This document shows, in pieces, positions 5,352-15,500 of a DNA stretch of 19,799 nucleotides. A program made the position numbers and the translations under genes. Under the pieces are notes generated by a model. That model was given only the letters and a program-made list of their open reading frames with translations. It made no database searches and was not told where the DNA came from. How positions within the stretch are numbered: the first letter of the stretch is position 1; every line of letters begins with the position of its first letter. Location: contig NZ_CP129138.1 in NCBI RefSeq assembly GCF_030406905.1, positions 1 through 19,799 of the forward strand. The letters run 5' to 3'. The stretch is from Streptomyces sp. HUAS CB01. Lineage in GTDB: Bacteria > Actinomycetota > Actinomycetes > Streptomycetales > Streptomycetaceae.

Positions 5352-8300
5352 TCATCCCCGCGCCCGGCCATGGAGCGTGACGTTCTGCATGCTACCCGCT
5401 GCACCTCTGAACCAGACTGTCATACTCGAACCTTGGGGAAGGATCGCCGGAACCGCTGACGAGCACGAGAACCTTCCCGTACACGGTCCGCCAGAATGGT
5501 TGATCACGACATCTAGCGACTTTACGCCGGCCTGTCGCATACGCCAAGCAAGCTTCGTCTCCACGTGAGTGATTGACGCATGGGGCCCACTCGCCGGATT
5601 CGCTATGTCCGGTGAATCCATGAGGAACTGGTTGATGTCATCCGAAGAGGAAGAGTGGCCGCTCTTGAACGGAACCCCCACCCTAGACGCGCCCGAGTCG
5701 CCGATATTCACGACCTGCCCCACCGTGGGGTCACCACTTGCACGCGCCGGAAGCCCGTCAGCAATCCCACCGACGTTGCAGTTATGAACGAGGACCGGCG
5801 TGGCCCCGGCCAGTACATAGTACGTGTGAACGTCTTGGATGGTGAGGTCATGCGTACGCTGGCGCTTGGTGAAATGGCCGACTGCGCTGATCTGGACATG
5901 TGTGCCAGCGCTGGTCCGCAGCCACTGACCGGCATGAAGGTCGCCTGCCGGGACCCACTCTCGTGTATCGGGTACCCAGAAGGGGTGGGTGTCGGTGGCC
6001 ACGATGCTGGAGTATCTGCCGTCTACGACCACCGTGATTTCAGTGAAATCCTTGTCGTCCTCCGTGGTGATCGTCTCGACGACCTTCTTCTCGACAGTTT
6101 CCCCTGTCTCAGTATCCGTCGCCACGACCGTGTCGCCGACCTGGATGTCCTCGATGGCCTTCTCTGTGCCATCCGCAAGTAGCACCCCGGTCCCTGGCAG
6201 GAAGCTGTGGCAGAAAGATGCTGCCGTAGTGCCCGTGACGGCGTCGGACACCTCGTCAATGACCTTTCCGGCGAGCTTCCACTTCGCCGCAAGCAGTGCA
6301 TCTTTGCCTAGGTCGACACACGCCAAGAGGTCCCCGCTCCTGCAGGCGGCGTAAGACTCCAGTCCCAGAAATTCCTTGGCCCTCTGCATGAGCCAGTCGA
6401 TGCCATCAGGGACCGGAGATCCTGTCTTTACGTTCCGGAACGCCTCATCCACATTGGGCCCGTAGCCCGATACCCCCACAGCGCCACTGCAACCGATGTA
6501 GCCGCACTGATAGTCCTTGGGACTAGGGCCTATGCCCGTACTATCCGCAGTTGCCGTTCCATTTACACCGCCACCGCCGCCATTGTTGATCTTGTCGGGT
6601 TGGCCGCTCTGGCCGCCGCTCGGGTTGGTGGGGCAGCCGTCCTGGTTCGGACCGCTACCGCAACCCAGGCCCAGGCCTGACGGGTCGGAGAAAGTAGCGG
6701 GGTTCTGGGCGCCGTAACTGTAGCCGCTGAGCGTTTGGTGCTTGTCGAGTTCCAGCAGGAGGTCGACGCTGATGAACTGGCCGATGGTGGGGTCGTACTC
6801 GCGGGCGCCGATGTGAGTCAGGCCAGTCGTGCTGTCTGCAGGCTTGCCGAGGAAGGCCTTGTCGTCCGGCCACGACGTCGGTGCTGACCCACGGGATGCG
6901 CCGAAGGGAGTGGTGTAGCGCTTGGTGACTGCCATGGTGGTGGCGTCGAGGACGAGGCTTGATGTGCCGTGGTGGTCGCCGGCGAGGAAGCTGAGCTTGC
7001 TGCCGGTGACACCCGCTGTGGCAGTGCGCAGGGCGATGGTCTGGCCGGCGGCGGTGTAGTAGCGGGTGCCGGTCAGGGTCTTGGTGGTGCCCTTGGTGGT
7101 GAGGCGCACCTCGGTACCGCCGAGGTAGAGGACGGTGTCGCCGTCGGCAGTGGTGTTGCGGCGGATGAGGAGTTCGCCGGCGGCGTCGTAGAGGTAGCTG
7201 GTGCCGGTGGCGGGCTTTCCGCCTGCGGCAGGCTCGGACGTGCCGACGAGTTTGCCTTCGGTGTTCCAGGTCAGGGTCTGCTGGGCCTGGGCGCCGGGAC
7301 GGCTGGTGGTGTTGCCTGCCGTGTCGTAGCCGTAGGTGCCGGCCCTGGCGCCGGTGGTGGAGGCCAGAGGGTGGGGCTGGTTGTTGGGTGTGCCGTAGGT
7401 GTAGTCGGTGGTCTTGTCGCCTGCCGTGGTGTGCTGGGTTTCCAGGTCGCGCTGGCCGGAGCTTGTGTAGGTGTAGCTGGTCCAGTAGGGGGCTGCGCCG
7501 TCGAGGTTGGCGACGGTGCGTCCGCTGGTGTCACAGCTGGCGGCCTTCGGGGTCCATGCGTGGCTGAGTCGGCGATGGGTGTCGTAGGTGAAGCACTGGT
7601 AGTCGGCCTTCGAGGTGCCGCCTTGGGTGGTGGCGTCGAAGATCGAGGTGACGTTGCCGGCCTTGTCCTGGGTGTACTTCAGCTCCTGCGGCATGTAGCC
7701 GTGGACCGTGTCAGTGACGTAGGAGCGGGTGAGGCGGCGGGTGCCTTGCTCGTAGTCGAAGCTGAGGTAGGCCTTGGCGTCTGTGCTGTTCCTGCCCAGG
7801 GTGAGCTGGCGTACGTCCCCGGTCTCGGAGTACAGGGCTTCCTGCAGGTACTGGCTGGTGCCCTGGGCCGTGAGCTGCTGGCCGGTGGCGCTGTAGGTGT
7901 TGGAGACGATCTCTGAGGGCAGGCCGGCGACGGCGGGGCTGGACGACTGTCGGACCGTGCCGTCGGGGTTGTAGACGGTGGAGAAGGACAGCGTCTGCGG
8001 GACACCGGCGGCGATGAGCGGGTCGCCGGTGGGCAGGATCAGCTGGCTGCCGGTGACCTGGTAGAGCGGGTCGTAGGTGGTGACCTTCTGGGTGTAGGCC
8101 TTGCTGTTGGTCTGGCCGAGGCCGTTCTCGTAGCGGACGGCCGTGTCCTGCTGGCCCTTTTGGAGAACGTCGAAGGTCCATGCGGCGAGTTTGGTGGCGT
8201 CGGTCTTGGTGCCGTTCCAGAGGCCGGTCTTGCGGCCGAGGATGTCGTACTCGGAGATGAGTTTGTTGCCGGGGCGCGAGTCGCTGGAGCTGACGGGCTG

Positions 8301-11300
8301 GTCGAGGTCGTTGTACTCCGTGGTGGAGGTGCCCTTGTCCGGGTCCTTCGCGGTGACCTGGCGGCCGAAGAGGTCGTAGGTGTAGCTCCACGTGGCCTTG
8401 TCGGGGCCTTCGACAGCCTTCTGCTGGCCTGCCGGTGTGTAGGTGTAGTCAGTGGTGGTGTAGTTGCTGCCGGTCGGTTCGGTGCTGCCGTATTCGCGGC
8501 GCTGGGTCACCTGACCGAGGGCGTTGCTGGTCACGGCCGCGGCTTGGCCGCCGGACGGTGCTGAGGTGGCGACGGTGTCGCCGGTGTAGGTGGTGTTGAT
8601 GGTCCACAGGGGGACGTTCTTGGTCTTCGTCTCCGCCTTGACGGCGCGGGCGGCGCCGTCGTAGGTGGTGTCGGCCTGCATCGGGGCCTGGCCGCCGTCG
8701 GTGGCCACGAGGCTTCCCGAGGGGGCACTGGTCTGGTCCCAGATGTCGGACAGTGCTGATTCGGCGAGGCCGCGCTCGTCGTAGAGGGCCTCGGAGATCA
8801 GCCGGCCGCCGATCGGCGAGGGGGACTGTGTCTGACGCGGCCGCAGGAGGGAGTCGTAGATCTCGTAGGTGGTGTTGTATCCGCTCGCGTCGCCCTTGAG
8901 CGTTCCGGTGGAGACCCAGGAGGGGTCGGAGGCGGTGACGCTGTAGGCGTAGACGTAGTTCGGGGTCTTGCCCAGGGACTTGGAGCGGTTGGGCAGCCAG
9001 ACCTTGGTGACGCGTCCGAGGCTGTCGTATTCGCTCTGGGTGACCTTGTTGTTGGGGTCGGTCACCTTGGTCGGGGCGCCGGTGGCGAAGTCGACGAGTG
9101 TGGTGGTGATGTGGCTCTTGGCGTTCTCGGCCGTGGTGCTGGTCAGTGGGCCGGTGGCCGTGGGGGTGTAGGTGCTCTTCGCGGTGAGGGTGTCGTTGGT
9201 GTCCTTGACTTCCAGCGGGCGGCCGAGGACGTCGTAGGTGGTGGTGGCGACCTTCTGCCACACGGGGTTGTTCGCGGCGGTGTAGCTCTTCGCGCGACCG
9301 ATCCACTGTGCCTCGCCCTTGGTCGGGGTCTGGGTGGAGGACCAGGTGGTGGAGTCGTAGGCGGTGGCGGTGTCGGAGATGACGTCGCCCGGGCGGGTGG
9401 AGTCGGCGGGCAGGTCGAGTGCGTCGCCGGTGATGGCGCAGGGCTTGGCGGTGACGCGAGTGCGGGAGACGAGGCTGTTGATGCCGAGGCTGTCGTTGCG
9501 GGCGTACCAGGTGCGGGAGCACTTCTCGTCGCCACTGATGGCGTTGTCGCCCTTGTCCTCGACGGTCGAGGCCATGCCGTAGGCGTCGTAGGTGGTCGCC
9601 ACGGTGCGGACCCGGTCGATGGGGGTGCCGCTGGTGGTGATGTTCGTGCGGGCGTGGCTGGCGCCGGTGCGGACGAAGTAGGCCTCGGTGTCGGCGTAGG
9701 ACTTGTGCTGGGTGGCGGTGCGCTGGGACCAGGGGTCGTAGACGGCGCCGGTGACTTCCTGGGCGCCGTTGTAGGTGACCGTTTCGCGGGTGAAGCCGGC
9801 GTACTGGTCGGCATCCGTGATCGCGGGTGCCTTGATGCCGGTGACCGTAGCGGTCTTGCGGGTGTCCGGGTGCGGGGTCTTGCCGTCGCTGCCCAGGACA
9901 CGGTCACCGTTCATGCCCTGCAGGTAGACGGTGACGGTCTTGGACTGTGTCAGGCCCGTGCGGCCGGTGAGGTGGGTGACCTTCTCGAAGCCGCGCCAGA
10001 CGGACCAGGTGCGTTCCTTCTCCTTGACCAGCGGGTCCTCGTTGTAGTGCCAAGCCGCGCCGGAGTAGGTGTAGGTGTGCTCGACGGACTCGGAACCGCC
10101 CTCGGGGTCGCTGGTGGACACGGTCCAGACGGGGTACTTGTGGAACCAGTCGAGGATCGGGTCCTTCTCACCGTTCGGGGACCAGTACACCGGGTAGCAG
10201 CGTCGGGTGTTGGTGTCGACCTTGGGCATGGTCTGCCCGGCCACGCAGTCCGCGGCCATGTAGGTGACGATCGTCTCGGCGCCGGTCTCCGAGGTGATGG
10301 TGCGCAGGCGCGGCCTCTCCAGGGAGAGGATGTCGTCGGTGGCGCCGTCGACCCGGTTGGGGCGGAACTCGTGGCTGAACTTCACCGGGTCCAGGCTGAG
10401 GTCGGTGCCTCGCTTGCCGGTGTGGCGGATTTCGGAGAGCCACAGGGACTGGTCGGTGGAGTCGCCGGTGTCACCGGGGTCGAGATACTGCTGCGTGAGT
10501 GCCCAGGAGTCCACTGACTCGTAGACGGGGGTGGCAGCGGCGGCGTTCCATGCCTGGGTGGAGATGCCGGTCATCCGCTTGCGCGTGTAGAAGCTGGGGC
10601 CGGTGTTGCCGGTGCACTTCTGGTCGGCCTTGCATTCGGCGTCGAAGGGCACGTCGGGCCAGTTGTCGCGGGTGGCATCGGTGAGTGAGCCGCAGTCGCC
10701 GATGATGCAGCGCTCGGCGTAGCCGAAGACGACCTTGTTCGACGCGGCGGGAGTGCCGGTGAAGAGGGCGCCGGCGCGCTGACCGTAGCGGATCTCGTTC
10801 AGGTAGCCGCCGCGGGTGTAGGCGGTGCCGTTGTTGTCGTCTCCGAGCATGTCGTAGTGGTTGGTCTCGGCGTTGTACCAGTACGACATGGCGTTGCTGT
10901 GAGTGTCCTCGACGTAGTCCAGGTTCCACCGCCAGGCCTGCTTCTTGTGCCGGTCGGCGAAGGCGGAGCCGTCCGCGTAGCCGGGTTCGCCCGCGTCGTC
11001 GCCGAAGACGGGCACGGTCCACACCGAGTTCGTGCGGTCCGATGCGCCGGCACCGTCCAGCTTGTTGAGGCCGAAGACGTACTTGGTGCCGTCGCCGGTG
11101 ACGACGGTCCAGTGCTCCCCGTTGTCGTCACCGTTGTCGGCTCCGGTGGCGACGGTGACGGTGGAGGCGTCGTCGTTCTTCAGGCGCCACTTGCCCGAGG
11201 TGTCGTCCTTGACGAGTTCGGTGGCCTTGCCGTTGAGGACCAGGGAGGCGTTGTCGTACTTCCAGCACAGGTCGAACTTGTCGGTCTGGCCGTCGTCGTC

Positions 11301-12359
11301 GCAGGAGCCGTACTTGCGCTCGATGTAGGAGGAGGTGATGTCGAAGCCCTCGCCGATCACCGTGCTCTGGTTGTTCGTGGACGCCGTGCGGCCGTCCACA
11401 CTCCCGGAGTCATAGGCAATCTTCAAGTCAGGCTTCGGACCGGCTGCAGAGGGTGGAACACGCAGCGGGTAGGACCAGGTGAAGGTGCCCGACGAGCCTC
11501 CCGCCTCCCACGAGGAGGAGGACGCGAGCGGGGTGGCCTTGTAGTCGCCGCCGCCGGACTTGGTACCCGCGGCGAGCGCGAGGACCATCGTCTGCCCGGT
11601 GGAACGCGGCGCGGCGAAGCGAGCCGCGGACCCCGAGGAGGAGGCGGCGGTGAACGTCAGCTGGGTGCTGAGGTTCTGCTTCTTACGATGGTTGGTGAAT
11701 TCGAGCGGGGTCCGGGCACGGCACTTCGCCGAGGTGGGTGCTGTCAGGGCGCAGTCGGGCAGGCGCAGCACCTGAAGGCGGCCGGCCCAGTCACCGCCGT
11801 ACGCGGAAGCGAAGGCCGCGTAGTTGATGCCGAGGTCGGCCTGTCCCCCGGCAGCGGGACCAGTGACGGTCAGAACGACGCCCTTGACCCCGAGTACGGT
11901 CGCCCGCTGCTGGTCCAGGACGTTCACGGTCACGGCACCCGCACGCTGCGGTGCCTTCTTGCCCTTGTCGGGCTTGGGCGGAGCAATGGTCACGGGCAGT
12001 GCGCCCGGGGCCGCCTGTGCCGTGCCGATGGCGGGGACGGTCAGGGTCGCGGTGCCCGTCTTCGGCCAGGTGACCTTGCGGTTCTGGTCGGCCTTGGCTC
12101 GTGCCGTATCCACGCGCCGGGCAGCCGCGGCCTCGGCCCTCACAGCTTTGGCTTTCTTGCTCACCTTCGGGGTGAAGGGAGACACATCCGCAGACTGCGG
12201 CTTACTGAGCTTCGGCTTGCCGAGCGGATCGACTTCAGCCGCGAAGGCCACCGGGGCCAGGAGCCCAGGTATCAAGGACAGCGCGGCAACCGTGCCCAGA
12301 GACCGCGTGGGCCAGCTGCGGCGGCCGCTCTTGCCGGCCACCGGTAGAAACCGGTTCAT
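5352..12359 (-). CDS. Secreted RHS/YD-repeat toxin with Hint and DddA-like deaminase tip
   Basis: This 2335-aa protein begins at ATG 12359 with a signal peptide: basic SGRRSWPTR, a hydrophobic core, and likely cleavage after AFA at about residue 40. A lysine/alanine-rich region follows, then a SpvB/TcdB-like segment (about 300-340, PDLKIAYDSGSVDGRTAS) and many YD repeats (about 1050-1780, for example TYDVLGRPLEVKD and SEYDSLGRVTKVW) that build the RHS shell. The RHS core spans about 1785-1895 and closes with NPATFSDPSG. A Hint autoprotease spans 2050-2193: initial CHSFLPGTG, internal ATDTHPFW, terminal VLVHN before Cys2194. The tip (2194-2335) has the deaminase pattern THVETKLAWRMRQAG (H2265, E2267), then GGPCTGRFSC (C2293, C2299) and AILPQGSSMTVW. 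This matches DddA/SCP1.201-like cytidine deaminases. Export followed by Hint cleavage would free the tip to mutate DNA in rival cells. Substrate is inferred. Confidence 0.85.
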   Translation of the reverse strand: MNRFLPVAGKSGRRSWPTRSLGTVAALSLIPGLLAPVAFAAEVDPLGKPKLSKPQSADVSPFTPKVSKKAKAVRAEAAAARRVDTARAKADQNRKVTWPKTGTATLTVPAIGTAQAAPGALPVTIAPPKPDKGKKAPQRAGAVTVNVLDQQRATVLGVKGVVLTVTGPAAGGQADLGINYAAFASAYGGDWAGRLQVLRLPDCALTAPTSAKCRARTPLEFTNHRKKQNLSTQLTFTAASSSGSAARFAAPRSTGQTMVLALAAGTKSGGGDYKATPLASSSSWEAGGSSGTFTWSYPLRVPPSAAGPKPDLKIAYDSGSVDGRTASTNNQSTVIGEGFDITSSYIERKYGSCDDDGQTDKFDLCWKYDNASLVLNGKATELVKDDTSGKWRLKNDDASTVTVATGADNGDDNGEHWTVVTGDGTKYVFGLNKLDGAGASDRTNSVWTVPVFGDDAGEPGYADGSAFADRHKKQAWRWNLDYVEDTHSNAMSYWYNAETNHYDMLGDDNNGTAYTRGGYLNEIRYGQRAGALFTGTPAASNKVVFGYAERCIIGDCGSLTDATRDNWPDVPFDAECKADQKCTGNTGPSFYTRKRMTGISTQAWNAAAATPVYESVDSWALTQQYLDPGDTGDSTDQSLWLSEIRHTGKRGTDLSLDPVKFSHEFRPNRVDGATDDILSLERPRLRTITSETGAETIVTYMAADCVAGQTMPKVDTNTRRCYPVYWSPNGEKDPILDWFHKYPVWTVSTSDPEGGSESVEHTYTYSGAAWHYNEDPLVKEKERTWSVWRGFEKVTHLTGRTGLTQSKTVTVYLQGMNGDRVLGSDGKTPHPDTRKTATVTGIKAPAITDADQYAGFTRETVTYNGAQEVTGAVYDPWSQRTATQHKSYADTEAYFVRTGASHARTNITTSGTPIDRVRTVATTYDAYGMASTVEDKGDNAISGDEKCSRTWYARNDSLGINSLVSRTRVTAKPCAITGDALDLPADSTRPGDVISDTATAYDSTTWSSTQTPTKGEAQWIGRAKSYTAANNPVWQKVATTTYDVLGRPLEVKDTNDTLTAKSTYTPTATGPLTSTTAENAKSHITTTLVDFATGAPTKVTDPNNKVTQSEYDSLGRVTKVWLPNRSKSLGKTPNYVYAYSVTASDPSWVSTGTLKGDASGYNTTYEIYDSLLRPRQTQSPSPIGGRLISEALYDERGLAESALSDIWDQTSAPSGSLVATDGGQAPMQADTTYDGAARAVKAETKTKNVPLWTINTTYTGDTVATSAPSGGQAAAVTSNALGQVTQRREYGSTEPTGSNYTTTDYTYTPAGQQKAVEGPDKATWSYTYDLFGRQVTAKDPDKGTSTTEYNDLDQPVSSSDSRPGNKLISEYDILGRKTGLWNGTKTDATKLAAWTFDVLQKGQQDTAVRYENGLGQTNSKAYTQKVTTYDPLYQVTGSQLILPTGDPLIAAGVPQTLSFSTVYNPDGTVRQSSSPAVAGLPSEIVSNTYSATGQQLTAQGTSQYLQEALYSETGDVRQLTLGRNSTDAKAYLSFDYEQGTRRLTRSYVTDTVHGYMPQELKYTQDKAGNVTSIFDATTQGGTSKADYQCFTYDTHRRLSHAWTPKAASCDTSGRTVANLDGAAPYWTSYTYTSSGQRDLETQHTTAGDKTTDYTYGTPNNQPHPLASTTGARAGTYGYDTAGNTTSRPGAQAQQTLTWNTEGKLVGTSEPAAGGKPATGTSYLYDAAGELLIRRNTTADGDTVLYLGGTEVRLTTKGTTKTLTGTRYYTAAGQTIALRTATAGVTGSKLSFLAGDHHGTSSLVLDATTMAVTKRYTTPFGASRGSAPTSWPDDKAFLGKPADSTTGLTHIGAREYDPTIGQFISVDLLLELDKHQTLSGYSYGAQNPATFSDPSGLGLGCGSGPNQDGCPTNPSGGQSGQPDKINNGGGGGVNGTATADSTGIGPSPKDYQCGYIGCSGAVGVSGYGPNVDEAFRNVKTGSPVPDGIDWLMQRAKEFLGLESYAACRSGDLLACVDLGKDALLAAKWKLAGKVIDEVSDAVTGTTAASFCHSFLPGTGVLLADGTEKAIEDIQVGDTVVATDTETGETVEKKVVETITTEDDKDFTEITVVVDGRYSSIVATDTHPFWVPDTREWVPAGDLHAGQWLRTSAGTHVQISAVGHFTKRQRTHDLTIQDVHTYYVLAGATPVLVHNCNVGGIADGLPARASGDPTVGQVVNIGDSGASRVGVPFKSGHSSSSDDINQFLMDSPDIANPASGPHASITHVETKLAWRMRQAGVKSLDVVINHSGGPCTGRFSCSSAVPAILPQGSSMTVWFRGAAGSMQNVTLHGRARG

Positions 12360-12383
12360 TGTGATTCATCCGTTTTCACTGAG

Positions 12384-12400
12384 GCCGCCCTACAGGCGGC
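12384..12400. other. Small intergenic hairpin between LamG and RHS genes
   Basis: GCCGCC, loop CTACA, GGCGGC forms a perfect 6-bp stem immediately after the larger hairpin in the direction of transcription. It may add to attenuation upstream of the RHS start. Confidence 0.35.
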
Positions 12401-12413
12401 ATGCGCTGTGGTG

Positions 12414-12440
12414 CCCCCGCGGTCACGAGGACCGCGGGGG
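12414..12440 (-). terminator. Perfect 11-bp GC hairpin between LamG and RHS genes
   Basis: CCCCCGCGGTC, loop ACGAG, GACCGCGGGGG gives a very stable stem in the 143-bp gap between the stop of the LamG gene (12503) and the start of the RHS gene (12359). There is no T-run. It could terminate most LamG transcripts, protect the 3' end, or set the ratio between the two products. No obvious separate promoter for the RHS gene is visible in the gap. Confidence 0.55.
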
Positions 12441-12502
12441 AGATGGCTCAAGAGGGGGCTTCTGGCGGCACCCGTGGATGCCGCCGGCAGGGACGGAGTC
12501 AC

Positions 12503-15500
12503 CTACTCGGCACTCGGATCGCCCATGATCTTGGTGTCGACCTCATTGGCGTGCATGGCGCCTGCCCAGACACGCACTTCCTGCAGTGCGCCGGGCAGGT
12601 AGTTGCCGTTCACCCCGGCAGAAGGTCCACGGCCGGCGGCAATCGCTCCGCGTCCCTGCTGTGCGGTGGTAAAGGCCGGGGTTTCGCCCGGCGGCTGGTC
12701 GACTGCGCCGACAAACAGGTGCGTGTTGCCGTAGCCGGCACCGATCTGCTCGGTGGCGTCGAAGACGCCCGTGACCTGCACCCAGGTGTTCATGTCGGCG
12801 GGGAACTCGGAGGGAACCGAGCTGCGGGCGACCACATTGCCAGTCCCGTCCGTCGCAGTGCGGCCAAAGCGCCACAGATAGCCCTCATCGACCTTCTCCA
12901 CCCACAGGGCCCACGAGGACTCCTTACCGTCCGGCGTGGCCTGCCCGAAGACGTGCGCCTTCGCGCCGACGGGCATGGCGGCGAACTTCGTCCCGTCCAG
13001 TCGGACGCTGGCCGTCACGGTGAACGAACCCGTCTCGTCCACCACCGGACCGGCAGCTGCCAGGTGCCCGGAGACGCCATCCAGCCTCAGCTCGCCCTGT
13101 GCCGGGTCCGCTGCGGCTCCAGTCGCCGAGATCGCCATGTCCGGGGCGTACGGGCCGGGGGAGTCGATCTTGCCGCTGGCCGCGCTCGCAGCGTCCCAGT
13201 AGCCGACCAGCTCGGTCGCCGGCATGCCGACGGCGTTGTCGAGTCGGTGCTCCGTGCGAACGTCGTCGCCGGTCAGCTGCCTCTGCCACACGGCGAACTC
13301 GTCGATGCTGCCCTTGAAGTACTCGCCTGCCTTGGACCCGCCCACTCTCATGCCGGCCGAGGACGTCCACGGTGCATAGGCGGGATTGGCCGCTGCCAGA
13401 TTGACCGGCGTGCCCTGTGCGCGGCCGTTGACGAAGAGCTGGATAGTGTCGTTGCTCTTGTCCGCGTCGTCCTTGGCGTCAAAGACGCCTGTCAGATGCG
13501 TCCATACGTTCAGCGGCGGATTCGGCGTATCGGCCAGGGCGCTGACATAGGCAGGTGTTGCCGCATCAGCGATCGCCCGGTTGAACACCCACTTCTTCGC
13601 CGAGGCGGAGTAGAACAGGTTGAACGCGGCTGACGTGCTGGTTCCCGGGGCGGACGCCACCACCCGGGTCTTGGCCCCGTCCGTCAACAGAACCCATGCG
13701 GAGACGGTAAACGAGTCCTTCGTGTTGATCGGAGGCTCAGCTGTCGATGCGTAGCCGACCTGCTTGGCCGGATCGGCCACGTCCTCGTTCAGACTCAGCG
13801 AGGAGTCGCCGGTGCCGCGGCGACCGCGTTCCGACCAGGTCGCCGCCGTTCCTCCGGCCTGCTGGTGCAGGGTGAGTTCATGCCGCGTGGCGCCTTCGGT
13901 AGCCGTGTCGCCCGCCTTGTTGCCGGTCGCTTCGGCGAAGTGCCAGCGACCCACCGCAGGCGTGCCCGCCTTGACCTTGAAGTGGAACTCCGCAGCCACT
14001 CCCTCGCGGCCGTTGGTGTCCTTGGCCTCCACGATCAGCACCTGCACGCCGGCTGTCGTGGGCACCGGCTTGATGGTCATGCTTCCATCGGCTCCGAGAT
14101 TCTGCTCAAGGTGCGTGTCCTCGGCATCTTCTGTCAGCAGTCGCCACCGGTAGCTCGTGATGTCGTTGTCCGCGGCATTGGGCTTGATCGTGAAGGAACC
14201 CTCGAGCCCTGGCTTGCCCTTCGGATCACAAAGGTCCGTGGTGCACTCGGTGTAGGGCCCGTTAGTGGTGATCTGCGGTTCCTTGGGAGCCGTTGCATCG
14301 ATCTTGAAGTAGCACCAGCGCTTGTAACCGGAGGAGATCGCCGTCGTGACACCCTCGTACGTCCAGAACGTCTGCACCAGCGATCTCACCCGGTACAGGG
14401 CCCCGTCGACTCCATTGGCCAGGCGCTGCCTGGCAAATGCGTCGTCCACGAGGTAACCGGTGGACGGCACGTTGAACTGAACAGGCGGATCGGCGGTCCA
14501 AGTACCGCCGGGCAGCTTCCGCTCGACCCAGTAGTGCACCCGCAGCGAACCGCGCTCCTCATCATTCGCAGGCTGCACAGCGGTCTGCGCGCGCGCCTGC
14601 AGCATCGGGTCGGATCGTGTGGCGATGATGGGGGTGGCGTCCGAGGTCGAGCAGCGCTCAACGGTTCCGTTGCCCGGGATGACACCGTCATTGGACACTA
14701 GGCCGGGCTTGATGACGTAGACGACCTTGAGTTCGGCGTTCTCCTTGAACCGCTTCCACGCGTCCGCGTTGCCCTCGTCCTTCGCCCGCAACATGAGGGT
14801 GAGGCGCGAGAAGTTGCCGTCGGCGAAGGTGCGGACCGTCTTGGTGAGGTTCTCGTCCGTCTCACTGGCGCTGTCGTTGAACTCGATCCACTTGTCGGGC
14901 TGCTCCGGTGAGCAGTGGTCACCACGGCCTGCAGAGACTTGCCGGTCCCCCATCAGATCCAGTTGCGTCGGTCCGGGCCAACGAGTCGCACTCGAAATGT
15001 TGTTCGTGCGCCAGAGGTCCACCCAGTGCGCAGAGCAGGAAAACGACCACGTCTCATATGCGCGGAAAGTCGCATCGATCACGTACTTGCCGACCAGCTT
15101 GCTCGGCGAGAACTCGAAGTACATCCGGTTGGTGTGGTCGGCGTCGCAGTAGTACGGCCCGACCCGGTAGCAGCGGCCGACGCCCAAGTCGCCGCTGAAG
15201 TCGTAGAAGGTGTCACCGTCCGAGGACAACACTGTCCGCTCCGAGACACCGAGGCCCATAGACGGGTCGATGTAGACGGGGTACACCGTGCCCTCGCCGC
15301 GCAGCACGTCCAAGTCCGGCTTGACGGCGATCTCGCCGTCGCTGACGTGCACCGGAAGGACCGCGCTGACATCGCCCTTGTCCGGCGCCGCCGCCTCGGA
15401 GGCCTCGCTCGCAGCGGGTTCGCCCGTGTTCGCAGAGGAGGTGTTGCGCATCAGCTGGGTCCGGGCACCGGTCTCGTCGGCGTCGCCGGCCGAATCCCAC

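Noticed and set aside
9111..10517. 468-aa plus-strand open frame, Gly/Val/Ala-rich
   Set aside because: It lies entirely opposite the RHS gene, has no family motif or ribosome site, and is open only because of GC3 bias on the other strand.
10857..12347. 496-aa plus-strand open frame
   Set aside because: It is antisense to the RHS N-terminal region, of low complexity, and an artefact of composition.
12401..13633. 410-aa plus-strand frame
   Set aside because: It is antisense to the LamG gene, whose domains and signal peptide are clear.
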